DNA from: Turnera subulata
Lineage: Eukaryota; Streptophyta; Magnoliopsida; Malpighiales; Passifloraceae
Length of the DNA: 64,000 nucleotides
Direction of reading: 5' to 3'
NCBI GenBank assembly: GCA_028386065.3
Contig: JAKUCV010002511.1
Span: 39,024-103,023 of the forward strand
Numbering within the stretch: position 1 is the first letter of the stretch; the number at the start of each line of letters is the position of its first letter. The position numbers were made by a program, and so were the translations under genes. Below are positions 23,959-34,854 of this stretch, piece by piece. The notes beneath the pieces are model-generated. The model did not search any database and had not been told where the DNA came from. It saw only the letters and a list, made by a program, of their open reading frames with translations.

Positions 23959-26900
23959 TGAAACGCTCGTATCCCAAATTGTCCAATTTAATTAATTAAA
24001 ATATGTGAAAAGACCAAATTGCCCTTTCTACCCGGGATACGATACGAACATCATAATCATTGTACAATTTACAACAATTTATATAATTAAACGAGTATGC
24101 AGCGGAAGACAAATAAATAAGCAAAATATGTATGTAATGCACCCTATGGATCTGACTCGTCGAGAGGAAAGCACCGCCACCTGCTGGTATGCACTTCTGA
24201 TCCATAATCAGATAACTTGTGTAAAAACGTGAGGGGGTGAGACCAACCACTGTCTCACCGCAAACAAATAAACCAGTGTATACAAATACAAATCAACTAC
24301 AAGTACACCGGCATCAGGCAACAGCAACCATAATGAACAAACAAATCACAATGAACAATACAAGTCATCATCAGACTTCAGACCAATACTTATCTTTAAT
24401 CACTTTGTTATCATTGTACATTATTATTATTAGGGTTGAATGTTTTATTAGGATTTAGTATTTTATTAGGGCCCTCTACTGTGTGCGTCGAGCTCGGTCC
24501 CGTCTCATGAGACAACCAGGGCATAAGCCCAATATAATCAGGGCAATGCCCAATACAATCAGAGAGAGAGAGAGATAGTCAGAGAGAAAGAGGGAGGTAG
24601 AAAGGGGGAGATAGAAAGATGGAGGTAGAACCGGTCATCACAGACCCATATGCTAAACCACATATACCATGCTATCCCGCATACAATCCCGAGGGGTATC
24701 ACTTCCCGCTCGAACCAACCGGTCAACAGCCCCACGGTAGAATTACTATAGTTCATTATTCTCAATTATGCTTAAAGAGTTGTGCCATACGTTATGATCA
24801 AACAGTGTTGTGTGGATTTAATATCTTATTCTCAAGTCCGGCCCTCTAGCCCACAGTCCACCACACAAACCACAAATCTATAACTCATGTGTCTTAACAT
24901 AACAAAACAAGTCATGCTCGATAGGCACAATATATCACATCAGACAACAGGTTACATAATCAGGCACACCACATCATAGGTATCATCAACATAATACACT
25001 TTGCAAATAACAACATCAGCACGTCAGGCATACACGCATACAGTATTCAGTGCCAAACAAATATTACCACTTTGCATATCATGTTAATTAACCAAGTATT
25101 GTAGGCAGTAATGCATACAAGGGTTTATATGTCCTCACCTGGCCATAATATTTGCCTCGAAACTGAAGCCCATTCTGCCTCAACAATCCTATATTTATAA
25201 CAAATACAACACATAAGGTTCACATCGAATATGATGAATGCATATGCCAATGCCGTGACTATAACGACATATTATCTTTAGTCTAAAAGCCCGAGACTAA
25301 AAGTTCGCTTAAGTTCAATTATTTGTCTCGATTAACGGTTCACAGGGCCTAAAGCCCACATCAATCAAAGTCATTGGGCCTAAAGCCCATTTTAAATTAA
25401 TTACTCTTTATTGGGCCTATAGCCCGTATCTATAGTAGTCCTTGGGTAAATCTTTAACATGGCATAACTTGGGTCTAGGCCCGGCCCATTCACTTAATTA
25501 CATTAATCGAGCTCCCGAGCCCGACCTTTCCGGCCTAAAGAAATTATGTGCGTCGGATATATATATACCGGCCACGCGTTTCTCAACGTGCCACACTTTC
25601 ACTAATTCCATTTCATATTGATACATCGATTAATGCCGTACATGATATGACATGATCGGAAAGTAAATTATACACATCATCCGAGGATTACCATGTAAGG
25701 CCAATTAAAATTATCGTCTCGCCCGAACAGTGAACCGCTCGCTGGATTCCGGTCAACTTCGCCGGAGAATACACCAAAGTCGAGAAAACACACCACAATC
25801 GTTCTGCTACTGCCCAGAAACATCCAAAAACAATATTCACTCAACAATCCAGCTCACATAATAGAATTCAACGAACAGAAAGGGAAATTGGCCTCGGATT
25901 CTTACCGGAAATCGGAATCTGTCCTGTCCGGATCTAAAACCCAGGAACCCGAATCCAACCCTGAGTCTCGGATCCACCACTGGAAGCCCCTCACTGCCAA
26001 CGACCAGAAACCCGAGCCCACCAACTACACTGCCCGATGCCAACCACTCCACCAACAACACAAACACACAACACACAGCCAACCCGAGCCACGCCTGCCG
26101 CCCGACGACACAGCAGCTACCAAGGTGATCCGCCCCCTCACAACAAAACACAGAACCCATACCGAATTAAGCCACAGAATCCAAAAAGCGCAAGGGGTAA
26201 GAGGAAGAGGAAAAGAATCCGGCAGCTTACCCGTGCTCAGCGACGGCACCGCGCCGTTCCTCGAGATCTGCACATACAGAGGCTCTCACCCGAAGGTCCT
26301 CCCCTTCCGAACTGCAGCGGCAGCAACAATCTCATCCTGACGGCGGCACCCAGCTATGCTTGACCGCCGACCTCGTCTTCTCCATCAAAAGTCGAGACGG
26401 CCCGCCGCGACCCCAAGCCGTAACACACGAGAAAGATGATCCCGAGCCCTTCCTCATCGTCCCTCATATCGAGTCTCCTTTAGGCCGTGACTGAGATGTG
26501 AGGGTAGAGGAAGGAACGGCGGCGACGATGACGACTCCCTATCCCAACCAGACCTCGCACCAGACGCCACAACCAGCAACGACGACAGCTGGGTCAAGGG
26601 GAGAAGAAAAGAGATGGTGGCGGCGGGTTTGAAGAAGAGGGAAAGAGAAGAGAGGAACGGCTGCGGCTGTGCTCGGTAGAGAAAAGGGAAAAATCAAAAA
26701 GAGAGAGAGAGAGAAAGAGAAGGCTTTATATCCGAACCCTAGGGTTAGGGTTCCCGTTAGAAACAAAACGGTGCCGCTTAGAGCAAATATGACGTCGTTT
26801 TGTCCATCTCCTCCACCTCCAGTCAACGCACGAGTCAAAACGCATAACATCTGTGTTTTATGTTTTAACCTCCCCAAAGTGACGTAGTTTTGAGTAAAAC

Positions 26901-27135
26901 TTCTCCAAACCTTGTGTTTAAAACACAAATAACATTGAAACTTCTCCAAATTAATCCCGAATAAAGATTAATTCCACATAAAAGATAATGTCGCATAGGA
27001 AATAATATATATATATATAATATTTTTTTTTAGCCATAAATGTTCGAAAATTCCTCGAGGGTAAAATTGGAAATAAAATTCCAAAAATTCCGAAAATCCT
27101 ATAAAAATTAAATACCGAAAAATCGGGGCGTTACA
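23959..27135 (-). repeat. Putative 3.2-kb solo LTR, minus orientation, TSD ATATA
   Basis: The insert is bounded by ATATA at 23954-23958 and 27136-27140 and has TG...CA ends. Read on the minus strand it starts TGTAACGCCCCG and ends GAGCGTTTCA, with nearly inverted tips. No gag-pol and no internal LTR pair is visible, so a solo LTR left by recombination is most likely; a non-autonomous element is possible. On the minus strand a TATA box (26721-26728) precedes a CT-rich leader, a GC-rich block (about 25900-26650) and a long AT-rich tail. Open frames in the GC-rich block on both strands have no recognisable protein. Confidence 0.7.
26721..26728 (-). promoter_or_regulatory. TATA box of the minus-strand solo LTR, with upstream telobox
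   Basis: TATAAAGC on the minus strand, followed by a CTCTCT-rich leader (26660-26720). A telobox-like AACCCTAGGGTTAGGG lies just upstream in the promoter sense (about 26733-26749). This suggests a working plant-type promoter at some time. Confidence 0.45.
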
Positions 27136-27140
27136 ATATA

Positions 27141-27480
27141 CTTGCTTGATCGAAGGGGACATACCAGAAACTATCCAACAAGTTTATAAGCTCGAGACTC
27201 TGTCACAGAGTGACCCTGTTAATGACCATAATCTGAAACAAAGATTCCAACTAGTGGTCTAAAACCTTCCTCATGGAGTATTTGAGTCAATTGATGGCGA
27301 GCCTGAACCATTCAGGGTCAGTGGACGGTTATTTAAGCCGTATGACCCAGGGGATACAGTAGACAACAAAGTGACCCTGTTACTCCGAAACCCTCCTATT
27401 ACTTAAATGGAAGGGAGTCCCGCTAAGACGACGTTAAAGAAGCGCTGCTCAGGAGGCTACCTGAGATTTTAGGAGGTAAT
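27141..27480 (+). pseudogene. Possible integrase C-terminal remnant of G1
   Basis: Downstream of the solo LTR the G1 frame reads LPHGVFESIDGEPEPFRVSG with RLFKPYDPGD after it (about 27265-27350), which resembles the last part of a Ty3 integrase (a GTFKVNGQRLKPY-type tail). Stops at 27258 and near 27402 break it. It lies only about 90 residues after the protease region once the solo LTR is removed, so RT, RNase H and the integrase core are absent. The identification rests on a short motif. Confidence 0.4.
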
Positions 27481-29273
27481 ATTTCAATTTATGCAATTTT
27501 TTTATTTTTCTTTTGTTTTTTTATTTTGCAGAAAAAAAACAAAAAAAAAAAGAGGAAGAGGAAGGACATGACACCAGCAGAAATTCTAGAGAAGCATTTC
27601 ATTTCCTTCATATTTTATTCTCTGTTATTTTTGTTGTGCCATATTTGGTGTTTCTTTGCACATTCCCGTTCAACAGTGTCACTCTGTTCGCATTTTAGTG
27701 TTCAGTATTGTGGTCCTTAGCCCACGCATTCCCGCCCTTTTCTATTACACATGCTAAATTCTAGGTTTGGGGGTATCCTTTCTTCTCATGTTATCTTACT
27801 CTTTCCTGTTTTTATAGTTTATGTGTGTTTTAGTTGTTGTTGCTTTGTTCTCCCTTTTTTGTGTTGTTTTTGGTTTAGTGAGGACTATTTCATTTAGGTT
27901 TGGGGGTGCAAATTTGCAATTTGTGGCATTGTTTACTTTATGCATGAACGTATGTTGCATGGGTCAAAGGATTTTATAGTTTTATTATATATGTCTGTTT
28001 ATTTCGGCATGTAAGGTGCAACTCTGTTCAGTTCTGCTTGCGTTAGTTTAGCTTTGGAAAGACTATTCTTTTATTTATTTTTGAACTTACACTGAATCAG
28101 GTCCTTAAGTATACACTAAATGCCACATGATAATTATGATTCTTAATCACATTTAGCCAATGTGATGTCCTTAGGATCTGGACAGTTTTGAAATTCTAAA
28201 AAACTTCAAATGAAACAATTGTCCTAGAACATTTCTGACACTTACATTGAGGCAAAATTTATAGCACAAACTTGATCAGAGACATGATTTAGGCCATCCT
28301 TGATTTTCACCTACACTTAAGCCTTAGCCTACCCTTGATCAACATACCCTTTGCCAGCCTTTTGAGCCTACTTTAGAAGGTCATTCATTCTTTTTGTTAC
28401 CCACAACAACCACCTCACACCTTTGCAGCCATTTACAAGACCATCATGTGCCTGATCAGCACAACCTTTCTTTGAAATTAACCCTACCCTTCTGTCAACA
28501 TTATTGATTCTAAACACTTGCATAGCAGTTCACTAAGAGCATTAAACCAAAAATTTCAAGTCCCACGGCCTGGCCCTGTTTAAAAAGAATTTTGTACAAG
28601 GAACACTAGCTCATATAACCTGCTCACTCCACACATCGAAAAAAAAGGAAAAAAATAAAATGAAAAAAAGGAAAGAGAAAGACAGAAAAACTAGAAATTC
28701 GAAAAACAAAAAAAAAATTGTGTGTGCATTTGAGTTGAGCAAGGCAGACTATTCAGAGAACATTATTGCCAGCGAACAGGGTCAGTCTGTTGAAACATCA
28801 AGTTGCTCTAATTTTGCAAGGTTCGGATTCAGTGATTTGACAGACTTTTGAACACTCTTTCTCCTTCACTCAAGACACAAACCTAACCCCGTTTCAACCC
28901 TTATTAAGCCCTATTGATCTCTGATTATTGATTTGTGCCCATTAGTGGAGATGTGAGTTTTGAGTTGCCAATGGGATATTGTTTCTAATTATTCGATTTC
29001 TAAGCATATCTTTTGAAGGACTGATTGGACTAAATGTTTGTGAAGGAATTTGAATCTTGATTGTGTAATTTGGTGATCTTTAGAATTGAGATTTTTATGA
29101 GCAAAATTTTCAAAGGGTAGACTTTTCTGAGGCTAAGTTACAGGTTGAATTTGACAGGGTCACGCCATGCAGGTTTGAATAGACAACATCCTTGTGCATA
29201 TTCTATCTTTTTCCTTGAGTTTTCATGTTTAGTTTTGCTTGAGGACAAGCAAAAGTTCAGGTTTGGGGGAATT
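27481..29273 (+). other. 3' non-coding region of G1 with three AGGTTTGGGGG tracts
   Basis: About 1.8 kb without a recognisable gene. AGGTTTGGGGG occurs at 27763-27773, 27896-27906 and 29259-29269. The last lies next to the 3' LTR and is the PPT. The region also holds A-rich low-complexity runs (27530-27560, 28640-28720) and three copies of the 17-bp dyad motif (27672, 28775, 29153). An Athila env-like ORF would be expected here but is not visible. Confidence 0.7.
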
Positions 29274-30655
29274 TGATATATGTGCATATCATATACTAAT
29301 TTGGAACATAAAGTACTCCTTTGGCCAGGCATTTAGTTAAGATCATGCATGCTATTTATAGTTTTAGCTTGTTTTCCACTAGTTTTGCTTCCACCTATTA
29401 ATTTATGCTTTTAGGTACCTTTTGTTGCAAAATGGATTGATTTTTCGAAGAATTGAAGTACTCTGAAGAATTCTGGAGAGTTTGGAGCTAATTCGTGAAG
29501 TTTTATTGACGATGAGTTTTCGATGGCGTCACACCGTTGAAACCTGCGGACCAGAATCTGGAGCATTATAATCCACGCGACAAAAGGATTACTTGTTGGC
29601 CAATTAATGATGTGGCACCGACCTGCTGCCTCTCCTAAGGAAATAAAAAGACTCTTTGCTACGCCAAAAAAAGAGGAGAACTCCTAGGATATTAATTCCT
29701 ACTTTTTAGTTACCTTAGCTAGATTGTAGGAATTAAAGGCTAGGGTTTCAGAATAATAAAAAGACACATCGGTTGCAGCAAAAAGCATCTCTTTTTCTTT
29801 GGTTTTTATCACTGTCGACAGCAGCAACAAGGAGGAGAAGAAGCTCTCTTATTTTATTTTCTTTCTTCCAAGTTTCGGTTTGTAGTATGAACAAATCCTC
29901 CATTGTTGTTTTCTTTCTAGCTATGAACTAATCCTCTTTTCTAGGTCAAGAGGGATGTAGCCACTTGATTTCTTTTATGGTTTAATTACTCCTCAAGCAA
30001 TTTTTCTTATTCGTGTTCTTGAATGATTTGTGTGTGCTTTATTCAAGATTAAGAGACTGGTCATCTTTAGTTCTTGCCTTAGGATTTAAATCAAGTACCG
30101 ACAGGAGAAGTTTAAATCTGGAAAAACACAAATCAACCTTAATCTAGAGATTAAAAGGTAATAGATTATTGTGGAATTAGTAACAACACAAAACATCATT
30201 GCTCTTAGGATTAGGTTTGATCCACAACAGTGGTAAGATTGACCTCCGAGACGAAATTGTACCTCCAAAAGTCGATAATTTCACTATAGGTTGTTACCCA
30301 TCAAGAAAACGAATAGAAACTTGTAGGTTTTTAGCGAACAGTGTCACCCCGTTCGCGGATACGGAATAGAGTCATCCTGTTAGTAGAATCTGGAGGATAA
30401 TTAGGGCATAAAAGGATAGAGTAGTGAACCCCGATTGATCTAGGCTTTCTATCATCTGATCTGTTTGTTTTATTTACAGCTTTTCTCTGTTTATTTTATT
30501 ATTCATCATAATCTCAAATCACAATCTCGAAATCATTACTTCTTTAACTGTTTTCAGCCTAACGGAGTGAGTCTGTTGGTTAATTATTTTGCCTAGTCCC
30601 TGTGGACGACCTTGTGTGCTACTTCGATCTGTGCGCTTACAGATTTTACACATCA
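29274..30655 (+). repeat. 3' LTR of G1
   Basis: TGATATATG to ACACATCA, 1382 bp, matching the 5' LTR. It carries the dyad motif at the four equivalent places (29522, 30337, 30365, 30561). Confidence 0.92.
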
Positions 30656-31235
30656 CAGTTCGGCCTCCTTCCATGTCGAATTGCCCGTTGAATTTCTGCC
30701 AAAATTCTGTTAAGGAGTGGTAAGCAAGTAGGAGCAAGAGGAGGGCTTCAAAAGGTAACTCGTTCTAATTCTCTTGATTGATGGCTGCTGTGACGTGATG
30801 ATGCTGATGATGTGATTGTTATGTGATGCATGTTAAGAACTATGTGAGCTGTGAACCCATGATAGGGTTTACGTAGGCAGTTTCTAGTGGTTTGAAACGC
30901 AAGCTCAATCTTTATTGATTTTCTGTTTTGTCTTTTGGTTTTGTTTGTTTTTGTTGTTTGTGTTGTTGTGCATATGGCATATATCAATATTTAATTACAT
31001 ATGATCTTACCCCAACATGGATGAGTGCCTAACACTTTTCCATCCGTGACGAACCCCCGAGTCCACATCTTTGGTTCGCTAAACTGGTTGCCTTAAGGAG
31101 TCATTGGTTGCCTAAGGAAAATTTTTCCTGAATTTTGCCTTATAATAAAATTTTGGTGGCGACTCCAAGGATGTGGGTGACGGCTAAGAAGAAGGTGGTG
31201 AGTAAGCCCAATGAATTTTGAGTCGGGTACTCACA
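30656..31235 (+). repeat. 5' LTR of G0, second piece
   Basis: Continues the LTR cut at 2935. It has the conserved Tat-like block ACGAACCCCCGA and the end GGGTCGGG/GAGTCGGGTACTCACA seen in the other Tat-like LTRs (34344, 40898), and is followed by the PBS. Confidence 0.75.
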
Positions 31236-31255
31236 GTTGGCGACTCCGCTGGGGA
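31236..31255 (+). other. Primer-binding site of G0
   Basis: GTTGGCGACTCCGCTGGGGA directly follows the LTR. It is the PBS type I associate with Ogre/Tat elements (reported as tRNA-Arg-like); I could not verify the tRNA. A second copy of its core, GGTGGCGACTCC, lies inside the LTR at 31155-31166. Confidence 0.65.
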
Positions 31256-31770
31256 AATAGAGGGTTTAAGAGATTATGTGCAATCATTGACTAGTATATG
31301 CCTTTTGTTTGTCATGTATGTGCCCTACATTCAATTATGATGTTGTGAAGCTTCTACCTTAAAAGGGTGAGAGGTTTCTGGTCCGGTACATACCGCCCTA
31401 CGGGGTTATCAGCTAGAGAGAACTCATTTCTCGCTGTTTAGCAATGATAGGGGTTAATAGGCCAACGACCTTACACGACGTCCTATGTCACATGTGAGTA
31501 GGCCAAGCTATCTCTTAGCGGCAGTTTTTTGGCCCCCAACCAGCTGCATACCTGAGCGTCTCATGCATAAGAAGTCAATGTGTGGTACCTAGATATGTGT
31601 GTTTGTCATGGATTTGAATATATATGGATGGAGTGCTATTTAATTCAATGAGACGAATAGAAAAAAGAGGAAGTGTGTAGGTGGTGAGAAAACGAACTCG
31701 TGAGCACCCGGAACCCTTACACCTACTTTTTGCATACTAGGACAACATAACCGAGAATGGGGCTGAAGAT
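31256..31770 (+). other. Leader of G0, no gene seen
   Basis: About 515 bp between PBS and gag, shared in outline with G3 (34365-34854), including the block ACCAGCTGCATACC before gag. No ORF is supported. Confidence 0.6.
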
Positions 31771-32845
31771 ATGACTATGGTTAGAGAAACCCATGCCATG
31801 CTTTCGGATCCGAGAATGATGCGGTTACTCGAGATGTTGGAAAAGCAAAACATGCCAGCTATTGAAAGCGAGGGTGCAAAGGTCTCAAAGGCAGGCGCTG
31901 GAAAGAATGAGGTTGTGAATATTGATGTCGACTTAGTCGTACAAGAGGCCAAGGATGAGAAAGAAAGACTCCGAATATTGGAAGAAACGGTAAAGAGCAC
32001 CAAATTGAAAGAAGACGAATGGAGTCCAGCCCAGCAGTCATGATTCCCTGGCGCCTGTTTACCTGAGAAGTTCAAAATGCCCGATATTGAAAAGTTTAAT
32101 GGGACGGGATGCCCAAAGATCCATCTGAAGATTTATGTAAGGACCCTGAAGCCAATGGGAGTAAGTGATGAGGTAATGGCCCAACTATTCGAAAGAACCT
32201 TTTCGGGTGCTGTGTTATAATTTTTCGTGTCATTGGATGAGACAGAAATAACCAAGTGGGAAGACATGGGTGCCGCATTTATGAAGAAGTACGCCTATAA
32301 AACTGAGGTAGATGTGACCAAAAGGGACTTAGAAATGACTAGGCAAGAGGCTCAGGAAACTTTCTCGACTTTTATCAATAGATGGCGCAACAAAGCATCG
32401 CTAATGGTGAATCGCCCCCTACCCGAAGAGTAAGTACAGATGGTGATCAAGAACCTCCAACCAGCATACTACGATTGTATGATTGGCATTTACTAAGCCG
32501 ACTTTAAAGCCCTCATCGAGGTTGGGAGGCAGTTGGAAGATGCAATTGCTTCAGGGAAGGTCAAGGCGGCGGTAGATGCTCTTATACTCGGATGCAATTT
32601 CAGCTTAGCACAAGGGAAGAAGACTGCAGAAGTGAATTACGTGTCTACTCAGACTCCTCTGCAGCTAGAGATGGCACAAAAAAAATTTACCCCTCTCCCG
32701 ATATCATTGGGAAAGCTATTCAAAATGTGCTTGAAGTAGAATCTGTTGCGACCACTGGAACCCTAGGCCTGATTTGCCTGTGACGGGAGATCCGAATCTA
32801 TGTTGTGAATTCCACCAGAAGGCTGACCACACCACTGATAGCTAC
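31771..32845 (+). pseudogene. gag: Tat-like gag of G0, first part
   Basis: Reads as a Tat-type gag similar to that of G3: KFKMPDIEKFNGTGCPK, a gag core around YKTEVDVTKRDLEMTRQEAQ and FINRWRNKASLM, then the LPISLGKLFKM block. The first usable ATG is 31771; an upstream ATG equivalent to that of G3 seems mutated. Stops at 32039, 32217, 32431, 32493 and 32737, and a frame change before 32783. G3 inserted after codon material at 32845, and the gag resumes at 40904. Two equally broken gags of one family suggest long inactivity. Confidence 0.72.
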
Positions 32846-34344
32846 TGTGAAAACCCAAATTTGACCTACGAATATTTTGCTAAAAATTAGATTCCAAACA
32901 CGCTTAACTTGAGGTTAATGAGATGATTTGATTTTAAGCAGGGCATGATAAGAATTTAATTGAAGAACATTTCATTTCATTGCTTGGGCTCTTTTAAGTT
33001 GTTTTAAATCCAATTACATGATGATTCATTTTTGGGTTAGGAATGGGTTTAAGGGTCCAAGTAAATGGATTCTCCAGAGTTTACCCAACAAATTAACACA
33101 TTTCTTGCAGGTTAATTTTAGCTCTGATTTTCTACGAAAATCAGAGCTAAATCATCATTTATGTAGAAATGTTGTTTTTGGCATGATTTAGTATAGAATA
33201 GGCATTAAGGTATAATTGATCTGTTATGGAAAGATTTAAAAGGAGTGATAATCTAGTAACAGAGTGATTATAGGTTGATTAGGGGTTAATTACACGGTAG
33301 GATCAAATCAGGGCTGAATTAGGGGGAGTGGGGGTCTGAAAATGGAAAGAACGGGTGACACGTGGGGCAACCGGCGGGCATCTCACGATGACCTCCAGGT
33401 GCTGGCGGGCATCCACTCAAGACCGCCAGCACTGGTGGTCAAGCAGTGGATGACCGCCAGTGGCGGCGGTCATGTCCTCCCATATTCGCCCAATTCTCCG
33501 ATTTTGTTTCGAATTTCGATCCTACGCGGTTTTGGACCAGATTTTCGGGCATAATCTTTACCGTTAAGCAGGTCCATGCTCTAGACTTCCCAGAGCACTA
33601 TAAATAGGACTCCCCACACACATTTAAAGGGATCACAAACTTTTCTCACATATACACCTATAAGCCTTGAGTGCTTGGAGAAACTCTGCTTCTCCAAGCC
33701 TAAAAATACATTCTTTAGGCAAAAATCCTGGAGGAATTTCGTGGGAAGCATTAGCAATAGTCCAGCAAGGAGGAGTCGAGAAAAAGATCAACGATAGAGC
33801 TTAGAAACGGCAAGAAGTTGGGCGTGGAACTGAACCCATTGCAAGGAGCTAGAGGGGGGCTACAAGAGGTAACACTAAACCTTCTTTTTGATTGATTCTT
33901 TGCTGATTATATATTGATGCTTTTGATGATGTAAGTGGCCGATTTGTACCATGTTTAGAACTACGTGGCTTTTACCCCGGTCAATCAGGTACGTAGGTAA
34001 TCTTGGTCTTACAGCGGGATGCAGACCAATTCTTCTTCTTCTCCCCATCTCTTTATCTTCCGTACATGCACACTTGCACAAGGCACACTTGTATTTAATA
34101 ATTGCATATAGTGTCGACCCAACACGGATGGGTGCCTAACGCCTTCCCATCTTTGACGAACCCCCGATCCCATAACTTTGGTTCGCCATGACCATGTAGC
34201 CTAAAGGAGTCATATTAAGGTTTTTCCCAAGTTTTGTCCTTAATAATACCTGGGTGGCGACTCTAATATTATGGGATTGGCCCGAGGAAGAAGGTGAAAG
34301 GATTAGGTGAATAGGTCCAAGTGATTTTGGGTCGGGTATTCACA
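32846..34344 (+). repeat. 5' LTR of G3
   Basis: TGTGAAAACCC to GGGTATTCACA, 1499 bp. Contains a perfect 15-bp hairpin (33117-33131 with 33137-33151, 5-nt loop), a TATA box (33599-33607), and a PBS-like GGTGGCGACTCT at 34253-34264. The 70-codon open frame at 33342-33554 recurs in the 3' LTR (39895-40107) and lies in U3; I do not regard it as a gene. Confidence 0.88.
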
Positions 34345-34364
34345 GTTGGCGACTCTACTGTGGA
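34345..34364 (+). other. Primer-binding site of G3
   Basis: GTTGGCGACTCTACTGTGGA directly follows the LTR. It has three differences from the G0 PBS (31236-31255). Confidence 0.65.
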
Positions 34365-34854
34365 AGTTGTGGGCTCAAGAGACTTTGTGCAATTGTTGAA
34401 ATCTTGTGTGCCTTTTACTTGTCATCATTAGTGTCTTGCATTCATGACAATTGATGTGAAGCCTTTACCTTAAGAGGGCGAGGGAATCCAAATCTGCTAC
34501 ATGCTTTCCTTAAGCGATAGTGGTTTGAGTGAACCCGTTTCTCGATGCTTAGCAATGATGGGGATTAATTGGCCTAGGACCTCACGCGATATCCTTTATC
34601 ACATGTGAGTAGGTCAGCCTATTCCCTAGCGACAATCTTTTGACCCCCAACCAGCTGCATACCGTGAGCATCTCATGCATTATGAATCAATAAGTGGTAT
34701 GTGCTTTTGAGTGATTAATTGTTGTAAATTCAAGTAAGTGTAAATAGTTTTGTCCCTTGTTCTCGCATACCCCAAAACCCAATGAGGTAGTATATACCGG
34801 GAAGTCTATGGGACACCGGGCTTCTAATTCCAATGCTTCAAATGCTAGGGCAAG

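Larger units (their letters stand above)
2936..30655 (+). mobile_element. Athila-like Ty3 element G1, gag-PR only, with nested insertions
   Basis: Two LTRs of 1382 bp each (2936-4317, 29274-30655) bound the element. The flanks CATTT (2931-2935) and CAGTT (30656-30660) are a probable TSD with one mismatch. After removal of the Tekay-like insertion and the 3.2-kb solo LTR, the internal part is only about 4.6 kb. It holds a PBS like the end of tRNA-Asp, an Athila-type gag, a retropepsin-like region and a possible integrase tail, but no RT, RNase H or integrase core. Either it is an old internally deleted copy or a member of a non-autonomous gag-PR family. Confidence 0.8.

Noticed and set aside
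25837..26363. GC-rich open frames as a host gene
   Set aside because: They lie inside an insertion with TSD and TG...CA ends, overlap on both strands, and show no known domain. Kept only as a possible captured fragment.
26733..26749. Telomeric repeat
   Set aside because: Only about two units; a telobox-like promoter word is the simpler reading.
33342..33554. 70-codon ORF repeated at 39895-40107 as a small LTR gene
   Set aside because: It sits in U3 upstream of the TATA box, and the resemblance follows from the LTR pair.
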